NCBI RefSeq assembly: GCF_963678635.1
Contig: NC_087065.1
Coordinates: 22,141,480-22,205,479, forward strand
Direction: 5' to 3'
Length of the DNA: 64,000 nucleotides
DNA from: Symsagittifera roscoffensis
Taxonomy: Eukaryota; Xenacoelomorpha; Acoela; Convolutidae
The translations under genes and the position numbers were made by a program. Under the pieces are notes generated by a model, which was not told the origin of the DNA, made no database searches, and saw only the letters and a list, made by a program, of their open reading frames with translations. Position 1 is the first letter of the stretch; each line of letters begins with the position of its first letter. Of this stretch, positions 34,428 through 44,638 are shown piece by piece.

Positions 34428-34612
34428 AATTTCACACCTTTCACACTTCTGTTCACACCTTTCGCACTTCAATTCACACCTTTTGAAAATTCTCTTCACA
34501 CCTGTTGAGGCTTCCGTTCACACCTTTTGAACCTCCACTTCCAACCTGTTAAGACTGCCATTCACACTTCCAACCTGTTAAGACTGCCTTTAGCACTTCT
34601 TTTTCACATTTT
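34428..34612 (+). repeat. TTCACACCTTTTGA-type minisatellite
   Basis: About nine imperfect units built on TTCACACCTTT followed by a variable 10-18 bp, with CCAACCTGTTAAGACTGCC twice near the end. Immediately upstream (34340-34425) is a GC-rich stretch with repeated GGGCCCGG/CCGGGC words. Confidence 0.7.
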
Positions 34613-35224
34613 TGATTCCATCATACGGGGTTCCGGACATCAAGCCGATGGGACTTCAAGCCCAATCGTAAAATTAGGGACTTAAAGCCAAAAATTTTCT
34701 CATTAAGTGATGAAATAGGATTAATTTGAAAACCTTTTTAAAGAATTTCTTACTATTATGATCTTTTTTCAGTAATTATTGGCTGAAGGTTGAAGGCAAT
34801 TTTCTTGTTTATAGTTTATGCATTTCAAAAATCGTCTGAAATTATAAACGAATCCCAATCCTAAGTTATTCATTGTCATGAATAACGCTTATTATGGACA
34901 GAACGTGCCTAAATTTTTGAAAAGCAACGTTTTACAGATCAAAAGATTGTAATTTGAGGTGCTTGTAAAGTTAAAATTTCGGCCTGAAGTCCCTTCGGCT
35001 TGAAGTCCCGTCGGCTTGTTGTCCTAGACCCCATCATACGAACATAATTTCATCACTTTCACCTGCTACTGCTGTTTCAGTTCATTATGACTATTCCTAA
35101 TTGTGACATTACCCGGGTGGGTATTCACAAGTACCAAAATGATAAATCAGTCCCATTTGTACCAAAAACATTCAATTGGCCTAAGACTATTAAGCCGACT
35201 ACTTTAAGCTTTTGAGTCAACCCG
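34613..35224. other. No gene recognised
   Basis: AT-rich spacer. Some TTCAAGC/GAAGTCCC words recur (GACTTCAAGCC near 34649, TTGAAGTCCCGTCGGCTTG near 35000) without forming a clear element. Confidence 0.4.
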
Positions 35225-36615
35225 GGTGCCACAAATTCTCAAAATGAAAATAAAAGTACAAAAAATGTTTAACAAATAGAAAAACATTTTCTTGAATTAA
35301 AGATCAAGTTTCGAAATCAACTTTTTCAAGGCATAATTGGCACGTATAAGTGACATTATTAACTCAAAACGGATCGCTCTATCATTAAAAGTTGTGAGAG
35401 CGCAAGTAAAGTTCCATAACCTCGACCAAAAAAACAATGAAAAGTATCATATTTGTGATGACAATTTCATTGGGTCAAAAATAACACAGCGCAAAATGTA
35501 TTCTGTTTCCAAAGTTTAACCTGTTGATTTAATAAAATAAACGAAATTTAGCTAGCCAAGACTATCAAGTTGTCTCCCACAGGTCCTCAAAAATGGAGAA
35601 AAAAAACCTAGTACAATATACAGCGCATGACCTATTAACACACAGGAACACAAATTCCTTGATCAATTTTTAAAACCAAGCACTTTGAGGCATCATTGTT
35701 ACGTATAAATAGCTTTAACGAACTAAAAAAAGCATCGCTATATCATCAAAAAAAATACCCGTTTTGTCACGACACGTTCATTGAGTCAAAATATACCTAG
35801 CGAAAATTTTATTTTGTTTCCAACACTTAACGGGTGAAGTCAAGTAAATTAAATTAATTTAGCTCGCCAAGACAATTACACTGACTCCCACATGTCCTCA
35901 AAAATGAAAAAAATAAACAAAAATTGCACATGTTTCACAGTCTTCAATGTTCATAGATCCAAGATTTAAAAATCAGCCGCATAAATCCCAAAATCATTCT
36001 TCTTGAATTCTGATTGATTGAAAGTTGAGCCATCAAATAGATGGATTATTTTTTTTGTTAAGACAGAAAAAATTCAAGCGGCCGAATAATGACCGCCGCA
36101 GTCGCGCCAACGTATTGAGAGCTTGCAAAAGAGGTAAGGTCCAAATACGAAACCTCAGTGCGTCTACCGGTGACGTAAAACCGAGAATCAGGTAAATTAA
36201 TTTGAGACAAACTGAATGGTTTTAAGACTTGTGCGACTGTTTTTTTCCTTTTGGACAGATGAATATGAGTTATAGGAAAACATCTTGTAACAGTTGTTGT
36301 TGTACTGTGTGCACTTTTCTACTTTTCAGAAACTAAACTTGCAATTTGAACGGATTTTAATTGTTGTTTTATTTTTCAGTGATTAAGTTATCATCAAACA
36401 TAAGCTTATTTAAGTTTTCTTAACTTATTCAAATTTTTATTCTAGTCGCTTTAGGTTATATTAAAATCTTGAAACATTTTACCCCTAGAACTCTAAATAA
36501 GAAGGTTAAGATAAAGAATAACATTAAAACTGGATAAAAAAACTTTTAATAATAACGTTCATCAACAATAACTCAACCACTCCAGCAACGAAATGAAAGC
36601 TGTCAAGATCAAACA

Positions 36616-37035
36616 GATAATAAAAAATTACAGAAACTCCTAGCTTAGGAGATATGGACGATTTTACGATTTAAAAAAAAATTCAAAAAAAATCTAATTT
36701 TAAATTTTTGTTTTTCTTTTCTTTTTTTACCAGCGGTTGCCTGCTTACGTAGGTATAATATAGGCTTCTGATTCGAATGACAAAACTTGACCGTCCAAAT
36801 GCTCGTTGGTTAGGAGATATGGATGAAAATACAAATTTTCAACAATTTCTAAAAACATTTAAAAAAATCTTTTACTGATTGTGAAAGATGTATGCATAGC
36901 TAGGGTAGGCGTTTGTGGGCCATATGGCCCCGTTGTCTATCCTCTCATTTTGATATTTACTTATAACGATGAATTGCCAAATTTATGTAATGAATGACCG
37001 TGGAATAATTTTTTTTCTTTCTTTCTTTCTTAATT
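36616..37035 (+). mobile_element. 420-bp insertion unique to copy 2, T/TTTC-tailed
   Basis: Copy 1 reads straight across this site (near 32490). The insert has GGTTAGGAGATATGGATGAAAATAC near 36815, matching its left end (CTTAGGAGATATGGACGA). It has a perfect 14-bp palindrome, GGGCCATATGGCCC (36917-36930), and a right end of T-run plus TTTC repeats. AATTA-like sequence on both sides may be a short target duplication. It has no ORF, so a SINE-like or foldback element is possible. Confidence 0.55.
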
Positions 37036-37528
37036 AAATCATTTGAAAATTTTGCAATCAGAACACTTCCCTCACTCGTGAAAAAGGCTTACAATATATA
37101 ATACTTACTCGTAATACATACAATTTATACTGCCTTTACCTTTTCCTCGATTACACGAAACAGTGGAAAAAAAGTTAAGTGAAAATTGAAGAGTAATTAC
37201 AAAGATCAGAGTGGAGTATGGGCCAAGAATTGGTTGAAAAGTTATTTAAAAAAGATTTAGCCAAAACTTTACAGCTCTGGAAACTTACAAAACTGAGAGG
37301 TGCGGTGCGGCCAATTAAAATTCAAAATAAGATTGAAAAAATAGTTGAACTGGATGAACTACGGGTACTGCATTAGGTTGAATGATTCTAAATAAAGCTG
37401 TGTATAGTGTTTATTAGATTTAGATGGAAGTGATTCACTTTTCTTCTTTCAGAATTTTGTACATTTGCTTGAGTATTTGACTTTATGTGATTGAATTGTA
37501 TCGATATTTTCTACTCTTCCAGGCCGAA

Positions 37529-37663
37529 ATGGTATCCAGCAGTTTCTCCAAATCGGAGGATCCAAAGTTCGTTTTTTCAGATTGTGTATCCCAAGGAGAC
37601 TGCTATTCACTCAAGCTAGTTTCGTTTTTTTTTGGGTTGATTCCATGGAAGTTTTGGTGTTAA
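37529..37663 (+). pseudogene. Copy-2 counterpart of the small ORF, frame broken
   Basis: A good acceptor ends at 37522 and ATG 37529 opens 44 codons. The 9-T run then puts the frame into a stop at 37661-37663. In the other frame the region beyond reads MEVLVLRSSNESDPRNSLST and soon stops as well. Confidence 0.25.
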
Positions 37664-37929
37664 GATCTTCTAATGAGTCGGACCCCAGGAATAGCTTGAG
37701 TACCGCCGATTTAAGCAGTGAAGATATGTTTATACACTGATCCGCTGGAGTTCGATATCACTGGCTTGTTGCTTGACCTTTGATGTCTAAGGTTTTCTAG
37801 AGCAATTTTGGTTTTCTGTTATAATGCTTTTCAAATGATGCACTATTTAATTTCGATATCAAATGATGCACTGATTTTATTTGAAATTATTCGATATGAA
37901 ATAATTTCAAATTATGCACTGTTTAATAT

Positions 37930-37963
37930 GGTCGCTATTGCATCCTAGGATGCAATGGCGACC
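37930..37963. repeat. 34-bp near-perfect palindrome
   Basis: The left arm is GGTCGCTATTGCATCCT and the right arm AGGATGCAATGGCGACC, with one mismatched pair and no spacer. It can form a 17-bp hairpin. It occurs only in copy 2 of duplication B; copy 1 has only a relic of the right arm (CACAATGGTGACCAAG). Confidence 0.8.
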
Positions 37964-38793
37964 AAGTGGTGAAACGCCTAGAAGTTGTTAAGGTTCAGTG
38001 ATACAGCAAGTAAGAAAAACAAAAAAGATTTTAAAGGTTGTTTGCGGCAAAAAAAACCTGTTTCTTGATTACACGACACTGTTCTGTCAAAATTAGTAAG
38101 TATTTGTTTAGATCTTAGTTAGGTTTTCGATCACAGACAGTTACAGAGAAAACTAATATGAAAAAATCGTCTGAAAAGTTTTTTTTTCGACTTCGTTTTC
38201 AATTTGTGAGGATTTTTGTCAAATATGCTCAATAGGTCTTAAGGTAATGGTAACTTCACGATTTCTTCGAAGTATGCGTGCCTTGCATGGGTACTGGTTT
38301 AGCGAAGTTGCTGGGAAATATGCAAAGTGCATTATTATCGCTTTGCTTTTTTTCAGCCCTCAAGTTTTTTTTAGCTCGCTCAATACTACAGATGAAAATG
38401 AAGTTATCACATGAGCAGCTCCGCTTTCTTTCTAACGATCCTTCTTTATAACAGCTCAAGACTGATTCTGAAGTCATGCCAGCTGCATGATTTCAGAATC
38501 ATTAGTTACGGTTTTTATTAGTTTTTTTTTAGTTGATTAATACGGTTTACCCTAAAGGAAAGGAAAACGTATAAGTTTTTCAGCTCTTAACGGAGAACCG
38601 CTGTTCAATAGCTTCAAACCAAAAATTTCATTTCTTTAAGGGCAGAGAATTGCAGCCTTAACCGAGTGCAACGAACACGGACAATCGCTGGCACTTCACC
38701 ATCGTTCTTCTCATTTAAAATTCAAAACTTTAAACCAAAATTAAATCACGTAGTCTCTGTTTTTACCTGTTTCACATGTGCACTGCTGAAAAG

Positions 38794-39036
38794 CAGGGGC
38801 TGATTTAGGGAAAGGTGGGAGATGGGGCGGACGCCCCTTCAGGAACGCGAGCCCCTTGCCAACCAAAGGATCCCTGCCCCCTTTTCGTATCATTTTATAA
38901 CATCCACTTTAGGCCGACCAAAGCTAAAATTTTTCTAAAGGCGCCAACAAACTAATTTTGAAGGGGCAGCGCGTCGAAAACACGCAATTTGTTTAATTTC
39001 CCCCCCCCCCACGAGAAAATTCGAGATCCGCCCCTG
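38794..39036. mobile_element. hAT-like MITE, 243 bp
   Basis: The termini are CAGGGGCTGATTTAGG and the complement of GAGATCCGCCCCTG, an imperfect inverted repeat of about 13 bp starting CAGGGGC. The flanks CTGAAAAG and CTGGCAAG agree at 6 of 8 bases, as for a worn 8-bp target duplication. The inside is GC-rich with a C-run (39001-39010) and no ORF. Related to the element at 58303-58583. Confidence 0.75.
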
Positions 39037-39044
39037 CTGGCAAG

Positions 39045-40223
39045 ATCAATACTTGAAAAGCAGTAAGTTCAAGTATATTTCTGAAAAAATTACAGAAAAC
39101 CGTCTTTTAAGGGTTATTTAATCGGACGTATAAAAATTGCCAGTAGTTCTTGCTGCAATTAGTACTGATGACCAAATATTACTCATATGGTCAATATAAG
39201 TTGCAAATGACTTTTTTAACAATGAGATCAAAAAGACAAGGAGAAACTAAACTCTCAAGCAAGTAAAGGTGTTGTACATTTAAGATTTGATACATAAACT
39301 ATTAATATTAATCCCCTAATTTTTATTAATATATTTTACAGTTTTTTTTATCGAAGAGATTAATTGAGCACCAGGGAAACAAACACAAAATACAAAAATA
39401 GTTTATTTAAATTCGTCCACTGATCAACAAATAAATATTAACGCTATTTAAACTGCTGTCTCAGACCTGTTTTTCTGGGCTAAATGAATACCAAACCTAG
39501 GCTTTAAAAGTCCTCTCTAGTTCGGGAAAAATGCTGAAGGTAATCAAACACATAGCAACAGTAAAACATAGCCAACTGCCAGTTGGAAAAGTGTCAATGA
39601 AGCCACGGAGTCAGAAAAATTTAAGCTTTTGCTGAGAAACTTGTTTTCGAGTTGTAGAAAAAAATACATCAACTTAAAGCGCAGCAAATTTCAAGAAGCT
39701 TTTATGATTGACACTCTTTAACCCAATTAGAGAAAATTATGCCAATTGTATTTTTTCCGCTGGGATTTCAGAAAATTAAGTCCATTTTTGAAACTAGAAG
39801 TCTTTCATATTTTTTGTTTGCGCCATTTTTACTTTCGCAAATGGAGAGCAAAAATAAATCAAAATTCAAACTGCAAAAATTCAAACTTGAGCGTAAACGG
39901 CTTTCCTTTAAAAGCAGAGAAAACTGAACACGACTTATATAAGTGTCTTCAATAGGTTCATTGACACTTAAATGATTCCAATTGATCAAATCTATCAATT
40001 CTACATTAAAAAATTGCACAATTCTGATAAGCTTGAAAACTAAATTTTATTTTTACAAAAATGGAGAATTCAACGTCAAACGTGGAAAACTTTTTTGATT
40101 ACACAAACAAAAGATTAAATCAGGCATAAAAGATAGAAATTTAGAAATGGTTTTTGGTGATGGCTCTTTAAAAAAAACAGGACAGATGGATTTGACTTTG
40201 TTTCTGTAATGTATAGCAACATT
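39045..40223. other. Downstream of the ABCA gene; weak repeat D relic
   Basis: No gene was found. At about 39690-39965 a diverged, inverted member of repeat D can be recognised (TTTTTTCCGCTGGGATTTCA, TTCGCAAATGGAGAGC). The rest is AT-rich. Confidence 0.45.
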
Positions 40224-40229
40224 TTTATT
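40224..40229 (-). terminator. Poly(A) signal of the ABCA gene
   Basis: AATAAA on the minus strand, about 40 nt past the stop codon of the proposed last exon (40270-40272). A second AATAAA lies near 40046. The position supports the terminal exon. Confidence 0.6.
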
Positions 40230-40269
40230 GCGATAATTTAGTTGTACAATAATTAGTTACGAGTATTGT

Positions 40270-40434
40270 CTATAACTTGGTGCATTTTTGCTTGACATAA
40301 TTGTTGTTCACATGTTCGTCCTCGCCACTGTTACTTGTGCCTAAGCTATCTTTGTCTGATACTTCCTGTGGAGGGCTGGAATCTGTGGCTTCAACCGAAA
40401 CATTATTTGAGCTGTTGGGATCATCTGCGTTGAC
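40270..40434 (-). CDS. ABCA transporter, last coding exon (C-terminus)
   Basis: The minus-strand acceptor GATTTTCTTTCCAG opens a phase-0 frame of 54 codons ending TAG. The frame is acidic and Ser/Asn-rich (VNADDPNSSNNVSVEATDSS at the start). The preceding long exon contains an exact GTAAGT donor in phase 0 at 43674, so joining the two keeps the frame. The resulting C-terminus, KCTKL, has the class I PDZ-ligand form (S/T-x-hydrophobic), as does the C-terminus of vertebrate ABCA1. An AATAAA follows. I therefore prefer this ending to the alternative of reading through to TAA at 43612. It could also be a regulated choice between two C-termini. Confidence 0.65.
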   Translation of the reverse strand, partial: VNADDPNSSNNVSVEATDSSPPQEVSDKDSLGTSNSGEDEHVNNNYVKQKCTKL

Positions 40435-40699
40435 CTGGAAAGAAAATCAAACTCATATAATTGAAACAATATAATTGATTGAGCTTTATGGGGGGGGGGA
40501 GAATGGGGGGGGGGGAGATTGCTCAATTAATCCGATTTTATGACACCTTGAGGCTTTCCGATTGATTGATTTAATACAATTTTGATGCAGAGCTCTTTTC
40601 ACATCGAGAAATTAACTGTAACTAAATTTAAATTGCTTTAGCAGTTGGGTGATCTGAAATATGAGTACAAAAACTAAACAATTCTGATCAGATGAATGA

Positions 40700-41796
40700 A
40701 TTCATCGAGCCGTATCTCAACTGTCTCTGGCTTCTGCCGAACTGGACGCTTTGTGGAGACCTCCCCTAGACGGCAGATGTGGGGAAGTTCCGACCTCCCT
40801 CCAAGATCCAGATCAACCAGGGTACTCTGCAGAGTATAAAGGGTTTTCCCCAAGTAGCATCGCGGACTTGAGACACCCAGCCTTCCCCGCGGACAGAAGA
40901 ACAAACGAAACCCAGCAATGCCTTCTCTCTGGAGACGTGGAAAGCAACCCCAGCCCCCTTCAAGTTCCCCCACTGCACCAAGAACGTCACCAACAAGGAC
41001 TCCTCAATCAAGTGCGGTGACTGCATGAGCTGGTTCCACCGACGCTGCCTGAACATGAGCGTAATGGAAATACGCAGCTGGTCAACCTGGAGATGGCACT
41101 GCGGCTGTACCCCGGCTCAGCAGAAGAAGAAAGAAGATAACATCAAGAATGAGTGCATCCTCCAAATCAAAGTGGATGGTTGGAGGGGGAAACGGACCGT
41201 CCTCAACAAGTTGTTGAGCAAACTCAGCCCCGAAAGTCATACCTTGAAGTGAATCTGGTACTTATAAGCGATGGAATCTGCCTAACTTAAAGAAAAGCAG
41301 ACACCTGCTTCAAAATAGAAAGGAGAACCGTCTGTAGCAAGAGATTCGAGCAAATCCCCAGGGAGCCTGCCTCAGACACCATCTGCGAGAAGGGAATGAA
41401 GCAAGAACCTTAGAAAACTACATAAACAACACGCCTACCGACTCAACCCACCAAAAAGCGACCAGCGGGAATACCCTCAAGTTCGACAGAAACCGATCAA
41501 GACAAGAAAGAATCCTTCACCAACTGAGGCTACACAGGGCTCCTTGGCTGCAGTCTGTAGCCCATCGGCACGGGAGAGTCGAGAACCACACCTGCCACTA
41601 CTGCAACCAGGTACCTGAAGACACAGAACACTTCCTGATTTCCTGTCCGTTCTGGGTAGAAGAAAGAAATGAAACCCTGGGTCAAAATCCAGATCTGTCC
41701 TGGTTTCAAGAACACCCGGAGAAAATCCTGCCCTTCATCTGCAGAGTGGGGAGATTCTCCGAGTCTCCCAAAATTTCATCGGATGTCCCTCAGTAA
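40700..41796 (+). mobile_element. RT-less LINE with 2A-like motif, PHD finger and zf-RVT tail
   Basis: Three parts in sense order. First, a frame with a 2A-like sequence (40919-40957). Second, after a +1 shift, a PHD-type zinc finger (about 40962-41106: HCTKNV, IKCGDCMSWFHRRC, WRWHCGC; one expected Cys is absent). Third, a C-terminal reverse-transcriptase zinc-binding region (about 41470-41796: QLRLHRAPWLQSVAHRHGR, TCHYCNQVPEDTEHFLISCP). The stop is TAA at 41794-41796. Everything between, including the whole reverse transcriptase, is missing. N-terminal 2A plus PHD regions are known from some CR1/L2-like non-LTR elements. It is GC-richer than its surroundings, which suggests a fairly recent arrival. 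Non-autonomous and dead. Confidence 0.7.
40919..40957 (+). other. Degenerate 2A-like ribosome-skipping motif
   Basis: It reads CLLSGDVESNPSP. The 2A consensus is D-x-E-x-N-P-G-P, at which the ribosome skips the last Gly-Pro bond. Here the Gly is Ser, so skipping is expected to be lost. In LINEs such motifs are thought to separate an N-terminal leader from the replication protein. The residues before it (GDV, LLS) fit the family well, so this is a worn true motif and not a chance match. Confidence 0.65.
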
Positions 41797-42205
41797 CAAA
41801 AACAACTGTCTCTGGCAATACGGACACAAAAATTCTTAAAACAAACACAGCTAAAAAGCAGTTCGAAAAAGCTGATTTTATGTTCCATTTTTTTTCTTTA
41901 AAACTTGAGCTTCGTTATAGCACCAAGCAAACCTTATGTCACTCATTTTCACACTTCATTACAAGCAATACTGATAAAGCAAATGAAGGTTTTTTATTAA
42001 ATTGAATATAGCTAAGTAGTACCCAGAAACAAAATAAAAATAGAAGAAAATTTGCGTCTTTGATATGACAAAAGCACGAAGAAAAAGACACTAAGTGTAA
42101 AACATTAAGTAAAAACTAGACAAAGGTGAAGTTTGATTTCGCAAACAAACAAAAAAACATTAATGGAGCTCTGAAAGTTAGAGAATAAAAAACAAATTTT
42201 ACATT

Positions 42206-42282
42206 GTACCGCCGAGATTCGAACCAAATAACACTTACGATCGAATCACATGCGCAGTAATGAAAGCAATCTACTTTGCCGA
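42206..42282 (-). repeat. tRNA-like pseudogene or SINE head
   Basis: On the minus strand GGCAAAGTAGATTGC, like an A box, is followed by a perfect B-box-like TTTGGTTCGAATCTC about 54 nt later. That spacing recalls Ser/Leu tRNAs with a long variable arm. Acceptor and anticodon stems do not pair convincingly, so this is not a functional tRNA call. Confidence 0.4.
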
Positions 42283-42689
42283 TATAAATTTTTCTAATTA
42301 AACCCGCGTTTTAATACTCTTATTTGCCCAGAAAAACTGAACCCAGAAATTTAAACAGAAATCAGCGACTTCCCAATTAAAAACCTAAACTCATTATTAT
42401 AAATGCTCCCAGTTAAACAACAAGCTGGAAAAAAGCCAGCTATTAATATACACGGCACCAGATTAAGCATAGCCAACAGAAGCTTGGAAAATGTAAAAGA
42501 ACAAGGAAACAAAAAAAACGATTCAAAGTTTTTGCTTCTCCTTCAATTTTCGGAAAAGAGTTAAAACTCTTCGAATTTCAAGAACATTTTAAGATTTTGA
42601 GTAATTTTTCTGATAACCTACTTTAAGAACATAGCCAACTGAAAGTTGAAAAAGAGTAATAAACGCAAGAAAACAGAAGAAAATATGTT

Positions 42690-43275
42690 TTTTGAAACCT
42701 TCAACTTTCGAATTTTAACAAAAAATAATTGCCCTTAAAGCTCTTTGAATTTTTTGAATAATTGATGCTTGGTACATTTTTGATGAAATTAACCCAATTT
42801 TTGGTGCCCTTTATTCTTTTGCTTTTCGATAGTAAAGTTTGCCTGCCTTTTAACAAAGGAAATTAACTGAAGTTGAAAAGAATTCAAGAGTCAAACCGCG
42901 AAAAATCAAAACTGCGTGAACATATTTGAAAACTGTTCCTATAAGAAAAAGACCTAAAGATAATCAGTACGTTTATTATTCTTAAAACTGGCTTAATTAG
43001 TAAATTTTTCGCTCCGCAGGTAAATTAAAATCCACTTTCGAATCTCTAAGTCCTTCACGTTTGTTCGAGCCATTTTCTCTTTTGTAATCGGCGAGCGCAC
43101 TTACCTATCATTCAGGAAATAAACTTGAATTGAACTCAAAAAGTGCATATATAATTAAGTGCATTCCTAATTGCATTATTACGTATAAAAACACATCAGT
43201 AGTTATTAGAGCATCTTAAGACTTTCCTGAAAAACATACAAAAAATCATCAAGATCTATATAAGTGAAAAATACT
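42690..43275 (-). repeat. Dispersed repeat D, inverted member in the ABCA intron
   Basis: It shares CCCTTAAAGCTCTTTGAAT, AAATCCACTTTCGAATC, GAACTCAAAAAGTGCATATA and AAGACTTTCCTGAAAAA with the member at 22690-23520. Extra sequence of about 180 bp lies near 42830-43010. It shows the site at 43190-43220 without the MITE found at 23025. Confidence 0.55.
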
Positions 43276-43674
43276 TATTTAGGTGGTCGGAACAACAAGT
43301 TAGAAATTAGATCTTGCGAAACCTACACAAAAAAGACGTTAGAATAATCATTTTCGGCTATTTTCTTATCTACAATTCATTAAAAAGATTTTTTCCAAAA
43401 TCATCACTTTACAGACGGTAGAAAGTTTCAAGTTTTTTAAACTAATTGCCCATCAACTAATGTACGGCCAAAGGCATAATTTACCTTTAAAACATTATCT
43501 CAATAATTCAAGTAATACACAAAACAATTCGTTAACATGATAGCATAGAAATATTCTTGCAAGTTACTCATAGCAAATGAGGGCTGGTTATAAGCGCTCT
43601 TGTCAACTTAATTAAACAACCTCCGGGTTAGGCCTGCCGAATGGTTGATTAAAGTCGAACAAATTATCACTTAC

Positions 43675-44638
43675 ATTTGCGGCGCCTCCTGCCACAGTCG
43701 TTGATTTCGGCTCATCTTTCTCATCTATAGCGTGATCCTTACCGTAATCTTTGATTTCCTCAGTTTTGACCTGTTTTTCTCCTGGTACATCTGCAGTTGG
43801 TGCCAGTGGCATTACTTGCGAAACTATCACTGCGGGTGGTTTTTGAGCAGTGGCAGAATTGTCCGCTATACTCACACTTGCAGGGGTATCGACTACTTGA
43901 TACTCCTGCAACAAGATCTGGCTTTCTTGAAAAGTATCATTCAGTTGAGCTTCCACATCATTGGCTGGAATTGGCGAGCTGACCAGATACTTCTTAGCTT
44001 GTGGTGTGTTATGGTTCGAACTTCGCGCATTAGCTTCCACGTCTGTGATCAAACTTGGCATACTTCCTCCTTGAGCAGCCAATCTTGGTTTAGTTAGAGA
44101 TATTTCGAAGCTTTCGTTATTATCTGCTGAAACTTGGTTGCCAAGAGGAACAATATCCGACTGGTTTTTGGCGAAGTTGATAACCACTTGATCCAAAGTA
44201 GTTTGACTGACGGAGTAGTCTTCGATTAGTTCACACTGCAGCATTTGAAGTTCACGTCTTCCGGTGTAGACTGGGATTTGAATCTTGGTTTTCTTTCCTT
44301 TTTCTATCACTCTGAACAAGTCTCCCAACTTTGCCTCCATTTGGCCCAGTTGGAAAACTACCAGTGTCGGCAGTTTTTCCATAATTTTCGCGGTTGGAAA
44401 GTGTGAACAGAAAACCTCTTCGACTTGTTCACAGCATCCATTCGGCATCTTCAACTGAATAACATAACAGTCTCCATATTTGGTTTTAATGTGTTGTGAT
44501 GTGCCGAGACATTTGAATTGGCCGTTGACCATTATGGCCAGTCTTGTGCAAAGCGCTTCACACTCTTCTATGGAGTGTGAAGTGAGAACTACTGGTCGGC
44601 CTTCCGATATTGCATCGTGGATGCATTGCCAAAGATAC
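43675..44638 (-). CDS. ABCA transporter, end of NBD2, VINFA motif and tail
   Basis: An exon of 964 bp: acceptor TTTACTGTTTCAG side at 44639, first base completing an Arg codon (phase 2), donor GTAAGT at 43674 (phase 0). It begins YLWQCIHDAISEGRPVVLTS with the H-loop His (SHSIEECEAL), closing the second nucleotide-binding domain. Next comes AIMVNGQFKCLGTSQHIKTK, the usual end of ABCA NBD2. About 90 residues further is DQVVINFAKNQSD, equivalent to the VFVNFA motif of ABCA1. A poorly conserved acidic tail of about 190 residues follows. ABCA proteins are full-length lipid exporters of plasma or organelle membranes. If the donor is not used the frame runs 63 nt further to TAA 43612-43614, ending NPEVV. 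Orthology within subfamily A is not resolved. Confidence 0.85.

Larger units (their letters stand above)
35225..38490 (+). repeat. Second direct duplication, copy 2 (pairs with 31090-33905)
   Basis: It starts within a satellite unit whose first 60 bp best match the third unit of the array (30757), then follows 31160-33905 to about 38490. It contains the insertion at 36616-37035 and the palindrome at 37930-37963, which copy 1 lacks. Confidence 0.85.
40435..43674 (-). other. Last intron of the ABCA gene, filled with repeats
   Basis: A 3.24-kb intron if the terminal exon is right. Near its 3' end two G-runs stand on the plus strand (about 40491-40516, ten and more G each). It contains an RT-less LINE (40700-41796, opposite strand), a tRNA-like sequence (42206-42282) and an inverted copy of repeat D (42690-43275). 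Confidence 0.55.

Noticed and set aside
40674-41056. Minus-strand ORFs opposite the 2A/PHD LINE
   Set aside because: Shadows of GC-rich sense coding sequence. The sense strand carries recognisable zinc-finger and 2A residues.
43612-43674. ABCA protein ending at TAA 43612
   Set aside because: Kept only as an alternative: a perfect in-phase donor, a matching terminal exon and a poly(A) signal favour splicing to 40434.
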